Of a DNA stretch of 64,000 nucleotides, positions 22,743 to 33,440 are shown piece by piece. Under the pieces are notes generated by a model that saw only the letters and a program-made list of their open reading frames with translations, had not been told where the DNA came from and did no database searches. Origin of the DNA: Medicago truncatula (taxonomy: Eukaryota > Streptophyta > Magnoliopsida > Fabales > Fabaceae). Position numbers and translations under genes: made by a program. Numbering within the stretch: position 1 is the first letter of the stretch; each line of letters starts with the position of its first letter. The stretch lies in NCBI RefSeq assembly GCF_003473485.1, contig NC_053045.1, forward strand, positions 45,612,494 to 45,676,493, in the 5' to 3' direction.

Positions 22743-23384
22743 TCAAAGTGAACTATAGCCAACGAATTTGGTTAAGCCAAAGGTAATAGCCATAGCCATC
22801 CAACCTCCAACCACCACTCTAACACAAGACATTTTCACTGATGTTTTACCAAGTATTGCTCCTACACCACCAAACACCAACAATGCAAAACTAGCCATAC
22901 CAACAACAACAAACAACCTTATCTTATAGTCCCTTACCAATGCTGCTCCTAACAATGGAACAGTAGCACCAAATGAAAATGCAATTGCTGATGCAATAGC
23001 AGCTTGAAAAGGATTTGGTAGTAGCTGCTTTTCCTCTTCAACAAAAGTGCTGTTGATTTTGTTCTCTCTTTTCATTTGAGCTACCATTATGTCAAACTGA
23101 GTGTACACTGATACAAACTCTCCAATTCCCATACTACATGCTCCTGCAATTAGTCCTGCAAATCCAGCTAGAAGCATTGTTTTGATGTCTTCATGCACAG
23201 CTCCAACACCTAATATCAATGATGTTATTGATACCAAACCATCATTGGCTCCTAACAAAGCAGCTCTTAGCCATTGTGCTCTTTTGGAATAGTCAATGTT
23301 GTTTTCTTCAGTGTCTTGAGTTTGGTTTTGCTTTGCTTCTATGTCATTAACTTCATTGTTATTATGGTTACCAAGAGAAGCCAT
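22743..23384 (-). CDS. VTL: Vacuolar iron transporter-like protein (VTL / nodulin-21-like), divergent copy 1
   Basis: Single-exon gene, 213 residues from MASLGNHNNN. An upstream in-frame Met at 23462 sits a few bases from the TATA box (23467-23475, TATATAATA on the minus strand), so it is probably not transcribed and the Met at 23384 is preferred. CCC1/VIT1 family: five membrane segments, TM1 with GANDGLVS, TM2 leading to GEFVSVYTQ, TM3 after LPNPFQAA, TM4 with GGVGAILGKT and TM5 with GGWMAMAITFG. The cytosolic metal-binding loop between TM2 and TM3 is short, as in VTL proteins rather than VIT1. Predicted role: iron (possibly manganese) efflux from cytosol into a vacuole or symbiosome-like compartment. 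First of five family members in the window. Confidence 0.92.
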   Translation of the reverse strand: MASLGNHNNNEVNDIEAKQNQTQDTEENNIDYSKRAQWLRAALLGANDGLVSITSLILGVGAVHEDIKTMLLAGFAGLIAGACSMGIGEFVSVYTQFDIMVAQMKRENKINSTFVEEEKQLLPNPFQAAIASAIAFSFGATVPLLGAALVRDYKIRLFVVVGMASFALLVFGGVGAILGKTSVKMSCVRVVVGGWMAMAITFGLTKFVGYSSL

Positions 23385-23582
23385 GAAGTACAAAAATCTT
23401 AAGATACCAAGATTAAAGGAAAATGAGGAAAGGGTTGCATGTAGAAAACACAGTCTCTTCATGGATTATTATATAGAAGTATGATCAAAGTTAGGTAATG
23501 TTGATGATAGTGTTGAGAGCACTTTGAAGTTGGCCACCTCTGAATAATACCTGAAAAATTCAATCCACAATGAATTAACTTC

Positions 23583-23840
23583 TTTGAGCACGTTTCGATA
23601 AACAACTTAATTAAGCGCTTGTCAAATAAGTACTTATTTATAAGCTATTTCTATAGCAAGAGATACAATAAAGTCAAATTCTTTTCATAAAAGGTATACA
23701 TTATTTCATAAGCTATCCTAGACAACTTGTGAAAATAATCTAAAAAAATCGTATAAATATATCATAAGCTATTTCCATAAACTCTCCAAAACAATTTCAC
23801 AAATGTTTACATCAGTAGATAAACTCAAATACGTCAATCC
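23583..23840. repeat. Possible decayed MITE upstream of VTL copy 1
   Basis: Begins CACGTTTCGATAAACAACTT and is rich in ATAAGCTATTT; resembles a common legume MITE with GTTTGGATAAACA ends, but the right end and target duplication are not evident. Confidence 0.3.
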
Positions 23841-24374
23841 GATCGGTGTCAATTTGTTTAGTGTGGTTTACCTCGTTATCTAAGTATAGAATGGTAGCTG
23901 TTGTGATAAACTAGTTTGCTCTTTCTCATTTCTGGTGGTGAAAGTAGGTGCTGCATTCTAGCTAGTTTCTTAGTGTGCTATAACTCTCTGTTTAGTTAAC
24001 ATGAAATTAATCATAATCCTAGAGAAATGAGATGCAAAGGAAATCGGATGAAAATAAATAAACTCTCTTGATTATAAAATAGCACCTCACAAAAAAAAAA
24101 CCAATAAAAATTCCCTATAAAAAAGCTAATAATAAAAAGAGAGAATATAAATATAAATATGTCACTTGCATAGAGAGAATATTATCGGACCGTTTCATTT
24201 TTTATGAGCCATTCAAATAAAAAGTTTGTTTGACTTGGCTTGTGAGAACTATAAGGATCAAAATATAGTTCTCACCGATTTACGCCCCAATTTCCAGTCA
24301 CTTTGTTGATAGTGACAAATGATAATTCTTCTTAGTTCTTACTCCTCCAATAAGAAAACCAAAGGTTACATGAA

Positions 24375-25265
24375 TAAATTAAAGAGTAAACCACATTCTC
24401 CTCCTCTCAAAGATGCTTGAATTACACGTCTCCCTCTTATGTTATAATATACACCTCCTTCCTTAAAAAGTAAAATTTATACTCCCCTCTTCTATAAGAT
24501 GCTTGAATTACGAACTCTCCCTTAATAATTAAATATGGACTACACTTTAATCTATTTTAATATAAATAAATATTTTTATATTATATATTAATTTTGAATC
24601 ACCAGTTAAAAAATATTCATTCATTTCTTTTGACAGTTCAAAACAATATTGCACACACAACCAATCAAAACATTCTGAATTGCCACATTTGGCCCACATA
24701 AATTAAAATCATTAATTGATGTGTCAATTCAGAATGTTTTGATTGTTTGTTTGTGAAAAACTGTTTTGGACTGTCAACCCACCACTATTAAACTCATAAT
24801 CTAAATGTCAATGACAATTAAATTTAAATATTTTGTTATTAATTTTATAATTTAGAGTATAAAATTCAATTTTTAATAACCATACTTAGTCGACTTTAGT
24901 AATTTTTCACATATTTTAATTTTATTCTGGTTGTTTCATATTTTATAATTGAGTTTAAAACTATATGTTAATGAAATTGTGAATAAAAAATAGACAATGA
25001 TATGTATTCAAAATTTGAAGTATGTTATATTATTTTTTTGCTAGATTATTAGGAAAAAAAAACTATCGAGGGACTAAAGCGTAGATTTTAACATAAGAGA
25101 TGAGGAGAATGTAATTCTAACTTCTCTCAAGGGAAGGGAGTGAAATATTTTCTAATATGTTTTGAATAAGAGAAGAGAGAAGTGTATATTTTAATATAAG
25201 AGGAGATGAGAATATAATTCAAGCATCTTTGAAGAGAGGAGAATGTAATTAGCTCTAAATTTAAC
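24375..25265. mobile_element. Long-TIR element (MULE-like), non-autonomous
   Basis: Terminal stretches pair over about 80 bp or more: left CCACATTCTCCTCCTCTCAA, right complement TTACATTCTCCTCTCTTCAA, both followed by GATGCTTGAATTA. No coding content. An inner 59-bp inverted repeat lies at 24630-24777. Ends approximate. Confidence 0.6.
24630..24777. repeat. Inner inverted repeat (59-bp arms)
   Basis: 24630-24688 pairs with 24719-24777 (cores CAAAACATTCTGAATTG and CAATTCAGAATGTTTTG). Probably a small MITE nested in the element at 24375. Confidence 0.75.
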
Positions 25266-25479
25266 CATTGTTTACAAAGGGTGATTGTTTTTTATTTTAT
25301 TTTATTACTGTTTCACATTATAATATGTAAATCTTATTCAATTATTTCTCTTGTGCACATTAATTATTGCATCATTTCTTTCTTTAATCCTCTCTTCCTC
25401 TATGTTAGCTATTTTATTTTTATTTACTATTTTTGCATTATTATTTTCTTTTGTTGTTTATGCAAACTGTCATCTTCAT

Positions 25480-25562
25480 GTCCTCGTGAGCTTAACTCGT
25501 TGACGAGGACAATGCATAATATATGTAAGGTCTGAGGTTCAAACCTCGACCACAAAAAAAAA
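25480..25562 (+). mobile_element. tRNA-derived SINE, family 1 (internally short)
   Basis: Starts GTCCTCGTGAGCTTAACTCG, box B GAGGTTCAAACCTC, A-run end. A 16-bp perfect target duplication AAACTGTCATCTTCAT at 25464-25479 and 25563-25578. The usual 3' half (GCCACTAG..CTTGAC) is missing. Confidence 0.85.
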
Positions 25563-25595
25563 AAACTGTCATCTTCATTTTACTAATAGTTTAAA

Positions 25596-26120
25596 GGGTT
25601 AAATAAATTTTTGATCCCGATAAATACCTTAAGTTTCAATTTTAATCATTCTAAAAATTTTCGGCAAGTTTTTAGTCCCTACATGTTTTCCGTCACGACT
25701 TTTGGTCTTTGTTTTTAAGTCATCTCACATGTAATTTTCACATTTTTTTAATGATTTTTTTTAGAAATGTTTATAATATAATAACAATCCTCCCACAAAT
25801 GTTTTGATTTTTTTTTAACAAAATATGAATTAAATTTGAATTTACATGTGCCAAAAGTTTGAAAATTCATATTTAATCAAATTCATATTTAATCATCTCT
25901 TGTTAAAACAATTAAACTTTTGCAAGAAAGATTTTTATAATATACTAAACACGATTGTTACAAAATAATTCATAATTTTAAAGAATATACATGAGTATAC
26001 CTAAAAGCAAGAACCGAAAGTCGTGATGAAAATCATTTAAAAACAAAAACTTGTTGAAAAATATTAGAAGGATTAAAAATTAAATTTGAGATATTTACTA
26101 GGACGAAAAGTTATTTATAT
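25596..26120. mobile_element. Long-TIR MITE, decayed (legume GGGTTAAAT type)
   Basis: Left GGGTTAAATAAATTTTTGAT; the right part complement resembles it (CTAGTAAATATCTCAAATTT) over about 130 bp, including the shared phrase TCACGACTTTTGGT / TCACGACTTTCGGT. It starts directly after the SINE at 25480. Confidence 0.5.
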
Positions 26121-26293
26121 ATAAGAATTGTTTAAACAATATTTTTTATATATAAGTATTGTATCTTCAATCATGTTAAAGAAAGTGCTAATAACACTAT
26201 TTTTTAACACTTTCTTTTACACTTATTTTTTTAATGTATGAAATAATTGTGGAGGTCACACTTTTGAAATATATATACTACATAAAGCTATGA

Positions 26294-26337
26294 GATACAC
26301 ATCCATCTTTTTTTTGGTTACTGATACACATCCATCT
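26294..26337 (-). repeat. Micro poly(T) insertion with 15-bp direct repeats
   Basis: GATACACATCCATCT at 26294-26308 and 26323-26337 flanks a 14-bp insert, minus strand AGTAACC plus seven A. Confidence 0.7.
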
Positions 26338-26405
26338 AATAAAAGCTTAAAGGGGTATCAAAAAGTGAGTGTTATTTCTTATGTGTTAAATTCTCATCCG
26401 AGTTT

Positions 26406-26536
26406 TTATTGGTCAAGTAGCTTAATTACTAGAAAATCATCTTTTAAAATGAATTAAAGAGGTGTTCGAAATTCAAACCCATAATTAAACATATTATGCA
26501 ATGCTCCTGCAAACTAAACTAAACTAAGGTCACAAA
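26406..26536 (-). mobile_element. Decayed tRNA-derived SINE, family 1
   Basis: The minus strand shows a box-A-like TTAGTTTAGTTTGCAGG, a GCATAATATG centre, a box-B-like GGTTTGAATTTC and the tail AGCTACTTGACC. No clear target duplication. Confidence 0.5.
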
Positions 26537-26939
26537 AACTACATGCGTTAATAGTAACCGATTAAAATGACTGGTTAAAAAGAATAATCATATCATAATT
26601 TAACACCACTTCGAAGTTCATGACATCAATTCACCGGATTGTCAAAAGTTCGGTGTCCTTCCCCTAATTATATTGTTTTTTTTATAATATAAACCATGCT
26701 TTGCATTAATAAGAAGGCAAATCAGTGACGTAATACAACAATTTATGGTGCAATTCCTTTAATAAAAACATTTTACGGTGCAATTTTTTTATTTTAAAAT
26801 TAGAAGTATAATAGTTTTTTTTTTCCAAAAAAAAAAAATGGTTACGAGTTTTTTGCAATTTAGAAATATTTAGAATTTATTCCAAATTAAAAAAATGGGG
26901 ATATCATTAACGATGTTATTCATTAAGAAATATTTTATT

Positions 26940-27119
26940 TTTTCTGTCGCCGAATTAAACTCTGTCACATCTTTAATGAATATCATCAATAAAAATGACC
27001 CGTTCGATGTCTCAAATCATTTTACTCAGTTCATTTTTGGTGGCGGTGGACCTCAGTTGCGGCACACTTTGTTAAACGTCATTTGGTTTGCTACTTATTT
27101 GGGAAACCATCTTCTCTAG
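26940..27119 (+). mobile_element. LINE ORF2 C-terminal remnant
   Basis: The frame ends with FDVSNHFTQF and LLNVIWFATYLGNHLL, like the last part of plant L1-type ORF2 (IWFATVWEIWKERN region). Confidence 0.45.
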
Positions 27120-27394
27120 GTAATGTTGCTATCTCATACACTATTCCCGTGTTATTGATAAAAGTTCTCATACAAAATTAAATGCTACTACAAAAGCAAC
27201 AAAGCAGTGTCATATATAGCAAGAAGGCGAGGAAGGCGAAGGGTCATGATCATGACAATTTACTGGAAGAGTTGGGCAAAAGATAGTTGGCAGATGTGAC
27301 AATTTCTGATGGGGATCCGATGGACCCGTGTGAAGGTGAATTGAAGAGGAGGAAAAAGGGGGAGGAGTGGTAGCACAAATTGAGGGGGTGTTGG

Positions 27395-27535
27395 ATGCCT
27401 AACACCTCCTAAAACAATGAAAATTCTAAGTTGGAATTGTAGGGAGTTTGGAAACTCTCGAGCAATTAGGGCCTTGTTGAAGCTCATTTGTATTGAAAAT
27501 CTCCACCTGATATTTCTCATGAAAACTGAAAACTA
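27395..27535 (+). mobile_element. LINE ORF2 N-terminal remnant (endonuclease start)
   Basis: Translates KTMKILSWNCRE then LGNSRAIRALLKLI, then LIFLM. This is the typical first segment of plant L1 ORF2 (SWNCRGLGN.RAVR.L). It lies just after the C-terminal remnant at 26940, so two LINE copies may sit head to tail. Confidence 0.65.
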
Positions 27536-27539
27536 GGTT

Positions 27540-28500
27540 ACAATCATATGAGATGGCTTGCAACGCAACCTTAACACACAAATTGTAAATCTTTGAATTT
27601 CTTGGATGCTCATCTCCATATGTTTTCCGTCATTGTGATGGAGTTTTGGTTTTAAGTGCGGCTATAGCTATCACCCAACCAAAAGACTTGCTCATGTCTT
27701 GAAATGTCCCGGTTGAGCATCAACATTACTAATTTCTTCAACATCTCCACATCCTCTCTATAAGCAATCATACATCCCACGTTTGACTTAATGGGAAATG
27801 CTCTTCCTTATGGAAATAGATAGCGAAGAAACACATGAATAAACTATGGCCGTAGATTACCATAGTTAGCGGCCCATGAATTAAACATAATTTTCAAGGT
27901 GAATTGAATAAACTACCTTAAACATACTTTTACACGTGATTAACCAAGTGTTGCGGACCTATAAAAAAGTAGGTCTCCATGAAACATTTTTGAATAATAC
28001 ATAATGTCTATCATTTTCCACAATTTTGGTAGAAAAAAGAGAAATTCAATGAGTTCGACTAGGAAAGTTTTACCGTGGATAACCTAAATGCAAACAAATA
28101 CTTGAAAAATTACTCAAAATATTCATGACGTCTGATGACACCCTCTAGAAATAGAAGCTGCCGATTCTATTCACCCTCACAATTTGGACATTGTGTTGTT
28201 TGGCAAATACAAATACGATTGAAGTTTTGAGCTACACATATCTATTTTCGCTTTTGTCAAACTGACACGGACCATATCACGTCTCAGACATTATAACAAG
28301 AAATACCATAAACTCCTACTTCCACACACCATTCATAATTGTAGTTTCAATAACCTATAAACTAATATAAGGAAACAATTATTTGTGATACACGACAAGT
28401 AAATTTGTATATTGAATAGTGCACAAATTAAAGTTTCCGAGAAAGCATAAATTAGGTCACCTTGAGGGAATTTTTTAACTGAATTGTATAGTGCTATGTT
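27540..28500. other. Intergenic, possibly further LINE debris
   Basis: No clear ORF. Minor reading-frame similarity to LINE sequence may continue after 27540, but I cannot support a boundary. Confidence 0.3.
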
Positions 28501-28511
28501 GCGTTTCCTAG

Positions 28512-28690
28512 ATGAAAGTGCGCAAACCCGTGGCCTTCGTGTGGATACCACACTCCCTTCAATTTTATAATACTCACTTTGGGTGCCACTATCATGTGGC
28601 GTGCACACTCCATCAAATATTATATGCATGCACAGTACTCTTTCTCTCATTAGTTGACTCTATATTATCAAATGCCAAATGCCTCATGTA
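28512..28690 (+). repeat. VTL segmental duplication: distal upstream block, copy A
   Basis: Contains TTCGTGTGGATACCACACTC, a CTTCAATTTAT stretch and GTGGCGTGCACACTC. The same block recurs before VTL copy B (37366-37540) and inverted before copy C (43925-44105). Confidence 0.8.
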
Positions 28691-28865
28691 CTCTCTGATG
28701 TATTCCCACTATCTGGCATTCCTTTTAAAACCTGCTATATCTTACGATTTCTTTTTTCATATTTATCTTTCAACTTTAAATTTGTTACTGTGAATATTTA
28801 CTTGACATAACATTAATTGTTCATTAAAAATGTAATTGGTCTATCGGTCAAATTTTATTTATAGT

Positions 28866-28929
28866 CGAACTCCAGACACCCCACTTATAAGGTGAATTCT
28901 AGCCACTAGACTACCTGACAAAAAAAAAA
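28866..28929 (+). mobile_element. 5'-truncated SINE, family 1
   Basis: Only the 3' half (TCGAACTCCAGACACCCCAC to CTACCTGAC plus nine A) is present. Confidence 0.65.
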
Positions 28930-29159
28930 TGTATGATTCTTAAAAAGATCATTATATCCATTGATTTTCAAGATGAAATATTTTTTCTTGGACTAAAACA
29001 CAATTACTTTAGTAGAAGATATGTCTAAGACTAAATAATAGTAGTATATGATAGTATGATGTTTCATATTGCATGTAGTGTCATTCTACTGCTTTATCAT
29101 GCCATCAGATCAGCAGCGAAATTTTTTACAAGACTACAAGTCTACAACTATTTATCAGT

Positions 29160-31270
29160 GAAAAATCTACTACACTCAGCATATTTTTTTGTGTCGAATG
29201 TTTTTTAAAAAACAAACAGAATGATAGATATTTAGCAAGTGTATTAAAAACTATCGAAGTAATACAATTAAGTTCGTTTCCACGAGGACCGTGTTAATCT
29301 CAAGTAAACAATAGCGATATGAAATAGGATGTGTAAAGTTTATTTTAGTGCCTGAGGCAGTAGGTTCTTTGCGCATAAAAAGTAAGTAGCAGAAAATAAA
29401 GTTGTTTAGAAAAGATAGAGGGAGAGACTAGGTCTTTCGAATCATCAGAGTTCCTCTAATTGGTACACTGCACCTATGTCTTATGAATATTTCTCTAGTT
29501 TCACGATGGTTAGCTAAAATAGCCCTAATCAATCCCTTGACTTAGGACCCTCTTATCAGATTACTGTCCCTAATTCCTTAGGTGATCTAATAATCTTTGA
29601 AGGTTTTACAAACATTAACCTAATAATATCACAAATAAACGATTATCCATTCATAGATTAACCCAGTTTATTTGAAAAATTCGATTAGGTCTAAGTTGAA
29701 AGCTATGGTTAGTAGTCATTCATTCTCACGAAATCATGTTTATATTTGATTAGAATATAAAAAGCATTAACAACAATTGAATTGAATAAAACTAGATTAA
29801 TATTCACAATAATAGAGTTTCACAACAACATGATTCAATTAGAGTTACAACAGAATCATTTCAGACCTAATCACTAAGAGATTTAGCTAGACATGATACT
29901 GTTGTATTTGTCTTCAAATTTGTGAAGAAAGGAAAACTTGGAATCGTGACACGATTTCTGAAGCGTGTCACGATTTTGCAACGTCGAGAACTGTTTTGTA
30001 GGGTGCCCAATCGTAACACGATTTTGGGAAAACGTGACATGATTTTCGGCTTGCAGGGCAAGTTTTCAGGATAAGGTTGGTCGTACCTTGGGTCGTACAC
30101 ACCAAATGTGTCACGATTTGGGAAAACGTGACACGATTTTGACAGCTGAAGACTGCTATATAAGTGTTCTTTGCAGATTTTGAAGGAGAGCATGAAGAGA
30201 GAGAAACTTGGGAAATCAAAGGAGGTAAGTTTAGGGTTGAGGGTCTTTGATTAGAGTTCTCTTGGGTTGGGAAACATTGTAAACACCTTGGGTGAGTGAA
30301 AATCATTGAGTGTCTTGTTCATTAGTGAGATTGGGAAAATGGGTAGAAATTAGGGTTGTTCTTTGTGAACTTGTTGAAGCTAATTTCTTGTAACCCATTT
30401 GTATCTCTTTGTAAGAACTCATTGATAGTGGATTGGAGAGATCAATCTCTCCCCCAGATTAGGTCAAGTTGGACCGAACTGAGTCAACAATCTTTAGTGT
30501 GTTTGTTCCTCTCTTCTCTCCCTTTATCTTTTGCTTGTGGTTTTGTGCTTTTCACTTTGATTCCTACATTAGATCTAGGTGCTGTTATTGTTGATTATTG
30601 ATTCTGTTCACTTTGATATTGATTACTACTTTCCTGTGCTCCACACATCATAGTTTGTATTGGTGTGAGTTTTGAGTCCGAATTTACAACAGTAACTAAA
30701 AACAAGATATAAAAGATAAAAACATACCCTAGAAAATAAGGGAGAAGATAGATTCTCTCCCAAAGCTCCAAAGTAGCCTTCCCTCTTGAACTGCTTCAGT
30801 TTTGAACGAGAAATCTGAATGAGAAAGGCTGGTATTTATAGTGTGAGTTTCTACCTGGGTTTGGGCTAAAAGTTCGGGCTTTACCCAAAATAATAACAGG
30901 AAAACACAAATGTGCCCCGAGTTAGGCACATTGTTCATGTGCCAGGCACATTGTTAGGCACATTGTTCATGTGCTTGACACATTTTTCATGTGCTAGGCG
31001 CATGAGGTCTTTCCGGGGCTCAAATTCTCCGATTTTTCGTCGTTTTAGGTCTTCGTCTTCAAATAACTTGCCTCAGGACTAGGGAACAAAATTCCTCCCT
31101 GTTGTAAGTCTTCTAAGGCCTCTTGAATCTTCATTCTTGTCTTCCCAAGGTCTTGACAATTCTTCAGTTTTTCTTGTTTTTCTTGCTGTTTAAGCTTGCT
31201 TGTGAACTCCAAATATCATGAATTTACATTTAAAAATTACGTAACGACAAGATTTCATCACATAACATCA
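29160..31270. mobile_element. Repeat nest in the upstream region of VTL copy A, with a solo-LTR-like insert
   Basis: Absent at the matching place in copies B and C, so it inserted after the triplication. Outer sequence (29160-29908 and 30697-31270) looks like one non-coding retroelement fragment; an LTR-like unit lies inside it. Around 30915-31005 is a short cluster of GGCACATTGTTCATGTGC words. Old, no coding capacity. Confidence 0.45.
29909..30696 (+). mobile_element. Solo-LTR-like fossil
   Basis: Begins TGTTGTATTTG and ends TTTACAACA, the inverted TG..CA termini of an LTR. It has a TATA-like CTATATAAG at 30152 and several CGTGACACGATTTT words in the upstream part. A diverged relative lies inverted at 44467-44960. 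Flanking duplication not clear, so old. Confidence 0.6.
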
Positions 31271-31680
31271 AACCAGTGATGATACTTTAATTGAAAGTTC
31301 AATGATTTAACCGTGATCAACTTTGGATTGAATCGGTTGGTCCTGTCTATTTTTCATAATCATGTTTATATCCCTCTTCCTAATATTCAAAATGCACACA
31401 GAAACTATACAATGTACATTTCTGAACTAAACCAAAAAAAAAGTTGAATGATATATATGTAACATTAATTAAGGTGGAATATCTGAGACCTAGATTCACT
31501 GTTAGGTATTGAATTTTTAATTGCGTGCCAAAATCATTACTTTAATTAAGAAAATTGTCACCAACTTGTAGATGGTGCCCTCCTCACTACCTCCTCCCCT
31601 TTATCAATATGAATTTATGTGACCATATACATCAGTCACTAAACCTAAAGTTGAATAATCATACCCCCTCGATCTCTAGC

Positions 31681-31688
31681 TATAAATA
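31681..31688 (+). promoter_or_regulatory. TATA box of VTL copy A
   Basis: TATAAATA, 112 bp before the ATG. Equivalent boxes: copy B 38750-38757, copy C 42428-42435 (-), copy 5 48194-48201 (-). The sequence around them (CTAGCTATAAATA) is shared. Confidence 0.7.
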
Positions 31689-31792
31689 CACTTGATTAGA
31701 AGCATGAGTTCTCCACAAGCTCTTAATATCATATTCCAATTTCCTCTTATATTTCAACACTTGATTTATAATTGTACCCTAATTTGTCCTTC

Positions 31793-32467
31793 ATGGCCTC
31801 ACAACTTGGACCAAAAACTATTGGAACCTCACCAAACAATTTCGTGGTTGAGATCCCTATCCATGCTAATAGTTCTCTCAAAGTTGAAAAAGAGAGCAAC
31901 AACATTGATTACTTTCAAAGGGCACAATGGCTTAGAGCAGCCATGTTAGGAGCCAATGATGGACTAATCACCGTTGCATCGTTGATGATTGGTGTTGGAG
32001 CTATAAAAGAAGACATCAAAGTAATGCTCCTAGCTGGTTTCGCTGGTTTAGTAGCGGGTGCTTGTAGCATGGCAATTGGTGAGTTTGTTTCTGTTTATAC
32101 TCAATATGACATTGAGATAGCTCAGATAAAAAGAGAAAGAGAAGCTAATAATAATAACAATGATGATGAAAGTAGTGAAAGGGAGAAATTGCCAAATCCA
32201 TTTCAAGCAGCCCTAGCATCAGCACTTGCATTTTCTATTGGTGCAGTGATGCCATTGCTAGCAGCTGCATTTATAAAGAATCACAAAACCAGAATGGGTG
32301 TTGTTGCTGCTGTGGTTAGCTTTGCATTGTTGGTGTTTGGAGGAGTTGGTGCATTGGTTGGAAAAACTCCTTTGATGAGGTCTTGTGTTAGAGTTCTTAT
32401 TGGAGGTTGGATGGCTATGGCCATTACTTTTGGTTTCACTAAATTGATTGGCAATACTGGACTTTGA
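31793..32467 (+). CDS. VTL: Vacuolar iron transporter-like protein, near-identical copy A
   Basis: Single exon, 224 residues, start MASQLGPKTIG; the seven codons upstream of it in frame begin with TTG, not ATG. CCC1/VIT1 fold with five membrane segments: RAQWLRAAMLGANDGLITVA (TM1), GEFVSVYTQYDIEIAQIKRE after TM2, a short acidic/Asn-rich loop (NNNNNDDESSERE), NPFQAALASALAFSIGAV (TM3), FALLVFGGVGALVGKT (TM4) and GGWMAMAITFGFTKL (TM5). The conserved Asp of GANDG and Glu of GEFVS are present. Predicted to load iron into a vacuole-type or symbiosome compartment. A nucleotide-level copy of B (38862) and C (42316, inverted) from about codon 21 onward; the first 20 codons differ. An overlapping upstream frame beginning MSSPQALN at 31704 is shared with B. 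Confidence 0.93.
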   Translation: MASQLGPKTIGTSPNNFVVEIPIHANSSLKVEKESNNIDYFQRAQWLRAAMLGANDGLITVASLMIGVGAIKEDIKVMLLAGFAGLVAGACSMAIGEFVSVYTQYDIEIAQIKREREANNNNNDDESSEREKLPNPFQAALASALAFSIGAVMPLLAAAFIKNHKTRMGVVAAVVSFALLVFGGVGALVGKTPLMRSCVRVLIGGWMAMAITFGFTKLIGNTGL

Positions 32468-32936
32468 TCACTTTAATAATGTTATCGTTTTATTTCGTGA
32501 TAAATGAACTTATATGATAATCATGCTTTTTTTTTGTTGAAGAAGTCCATCAAATAAATGTAAAATCTAAAGGATGTCATGTATTATCCGTCAATTATAT
32601 ATAGATATAGAAAATGATTACATATTAAATTGTTTGGCAATAACAAGATCTAAAATGTTATTTGTCATGACGATCTGAACTAAAATGCGAGATTGTTAAT
32701 AGCTCTCCTAGGCAAAATTACGTATGCTCCATTTAAGTTTTACCCATTTCTCGGATTGGTTTTAATTTTTGCAGATTGGTTAGGTATCATTACATGCACA
32801 AAGTTACTCTTTTTTGAATTATAGTTACAAAAATACACATGCATGTGGCTTTTACGGGTCACACGTGGATTAAATGATGCTGGTGGTATTTGTAAATGTA
32901 TACTAGAGTATATGTTTTGTGTTTTTTCCCCTTTTA

Positions 32937-33158
32937 GGATAAGTTTGGATGGAGAATTGTGGAAGTGAAGGAACACTTATTTTATTTTTTTAAAGTATAA
33001 ACACTATAAAATGTGTTTTTGAATGAATTAATTGTAATTGAAGTATATTATATAATCATTTATCTTATTAATCTTTCAAATTTTTGAAAATATAAAATGT
33101 ATTTGAAAATAAACTTTAGCCCTCCAAACTCTAAAAAATTCAACTCTCAAACATACCC
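32937..33158. mobile_element. Tourist-like MITE, decayed
   Basis: Left GGATAAGTTTGGATGGAG, right complement GGGTATGTTTGAGAG, flanked by TTA at 32934-32936 and 33159-33161. Same family as 797 and 51159 but more diverged. Confidence 0.65.
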
Positions 33159-33170
33159 TTACATTAAGCT

Positions 33171-33440
33171 ATGGCTAGAGATAATGTCATCAAGCTAAAC
33201 ATATCATTAAAGGGGCTTCTTGCAAAGGATTTAGGCCAAATCACCTATTTGCAAGTACTGTACGTTCATTTTTTTCTTATCATATTCGATTCAATTTTTA
33301 TAATTACCATATGTTTTGGTTTTGAGATATCATGTTTGATGCTAATTTGAGGTTATTGTGTTTGTAGAAGTTTGCATGCGAACAATCTAATTGGAATAAT
33401 ACCTAAAGAATTGTGTTGAAATCTCACAAGGTGTTGGATT
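33171..33440 (+). pseudogene. Relic of an LRR receptor-like kinase ectodomain (At1g63430/At5g41180-like)
   Basis: Two exon pieces around an intron. 33171-33260 reads NVIKLNISLKGLLAKDLG then QITYLQ; after an acceptor (TTTGTAG at about 33366) comes SLHANNLIGIIPKELC and a stop. Both match consecutive LRRs of that kinase subfamily (HV.KINIS..KG.LAPELGQITYLQ / LHGN.LIGTIPKE). Three residues are missing between LNIS and LKG. No kinase domain follows. Confidence 0.6.

Noticed and set aside
23385-23462. A 26-residue N-terminal extension (MKRLCFLHATLS...) of the first VTL gene
   Set aside because: Its ATG lies only a few bases from the TATA box, upstream of any likely transcription start; no other copy has such an extension.
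31772-31793. Longer VTL N-terminus beginning with a YPNLSF segment in copies A-C
   Set aside because: The reading begins at TTG, not ATG; the first ATG in frame is MASQ at 31793 (38862 and 42316 in the other copies).
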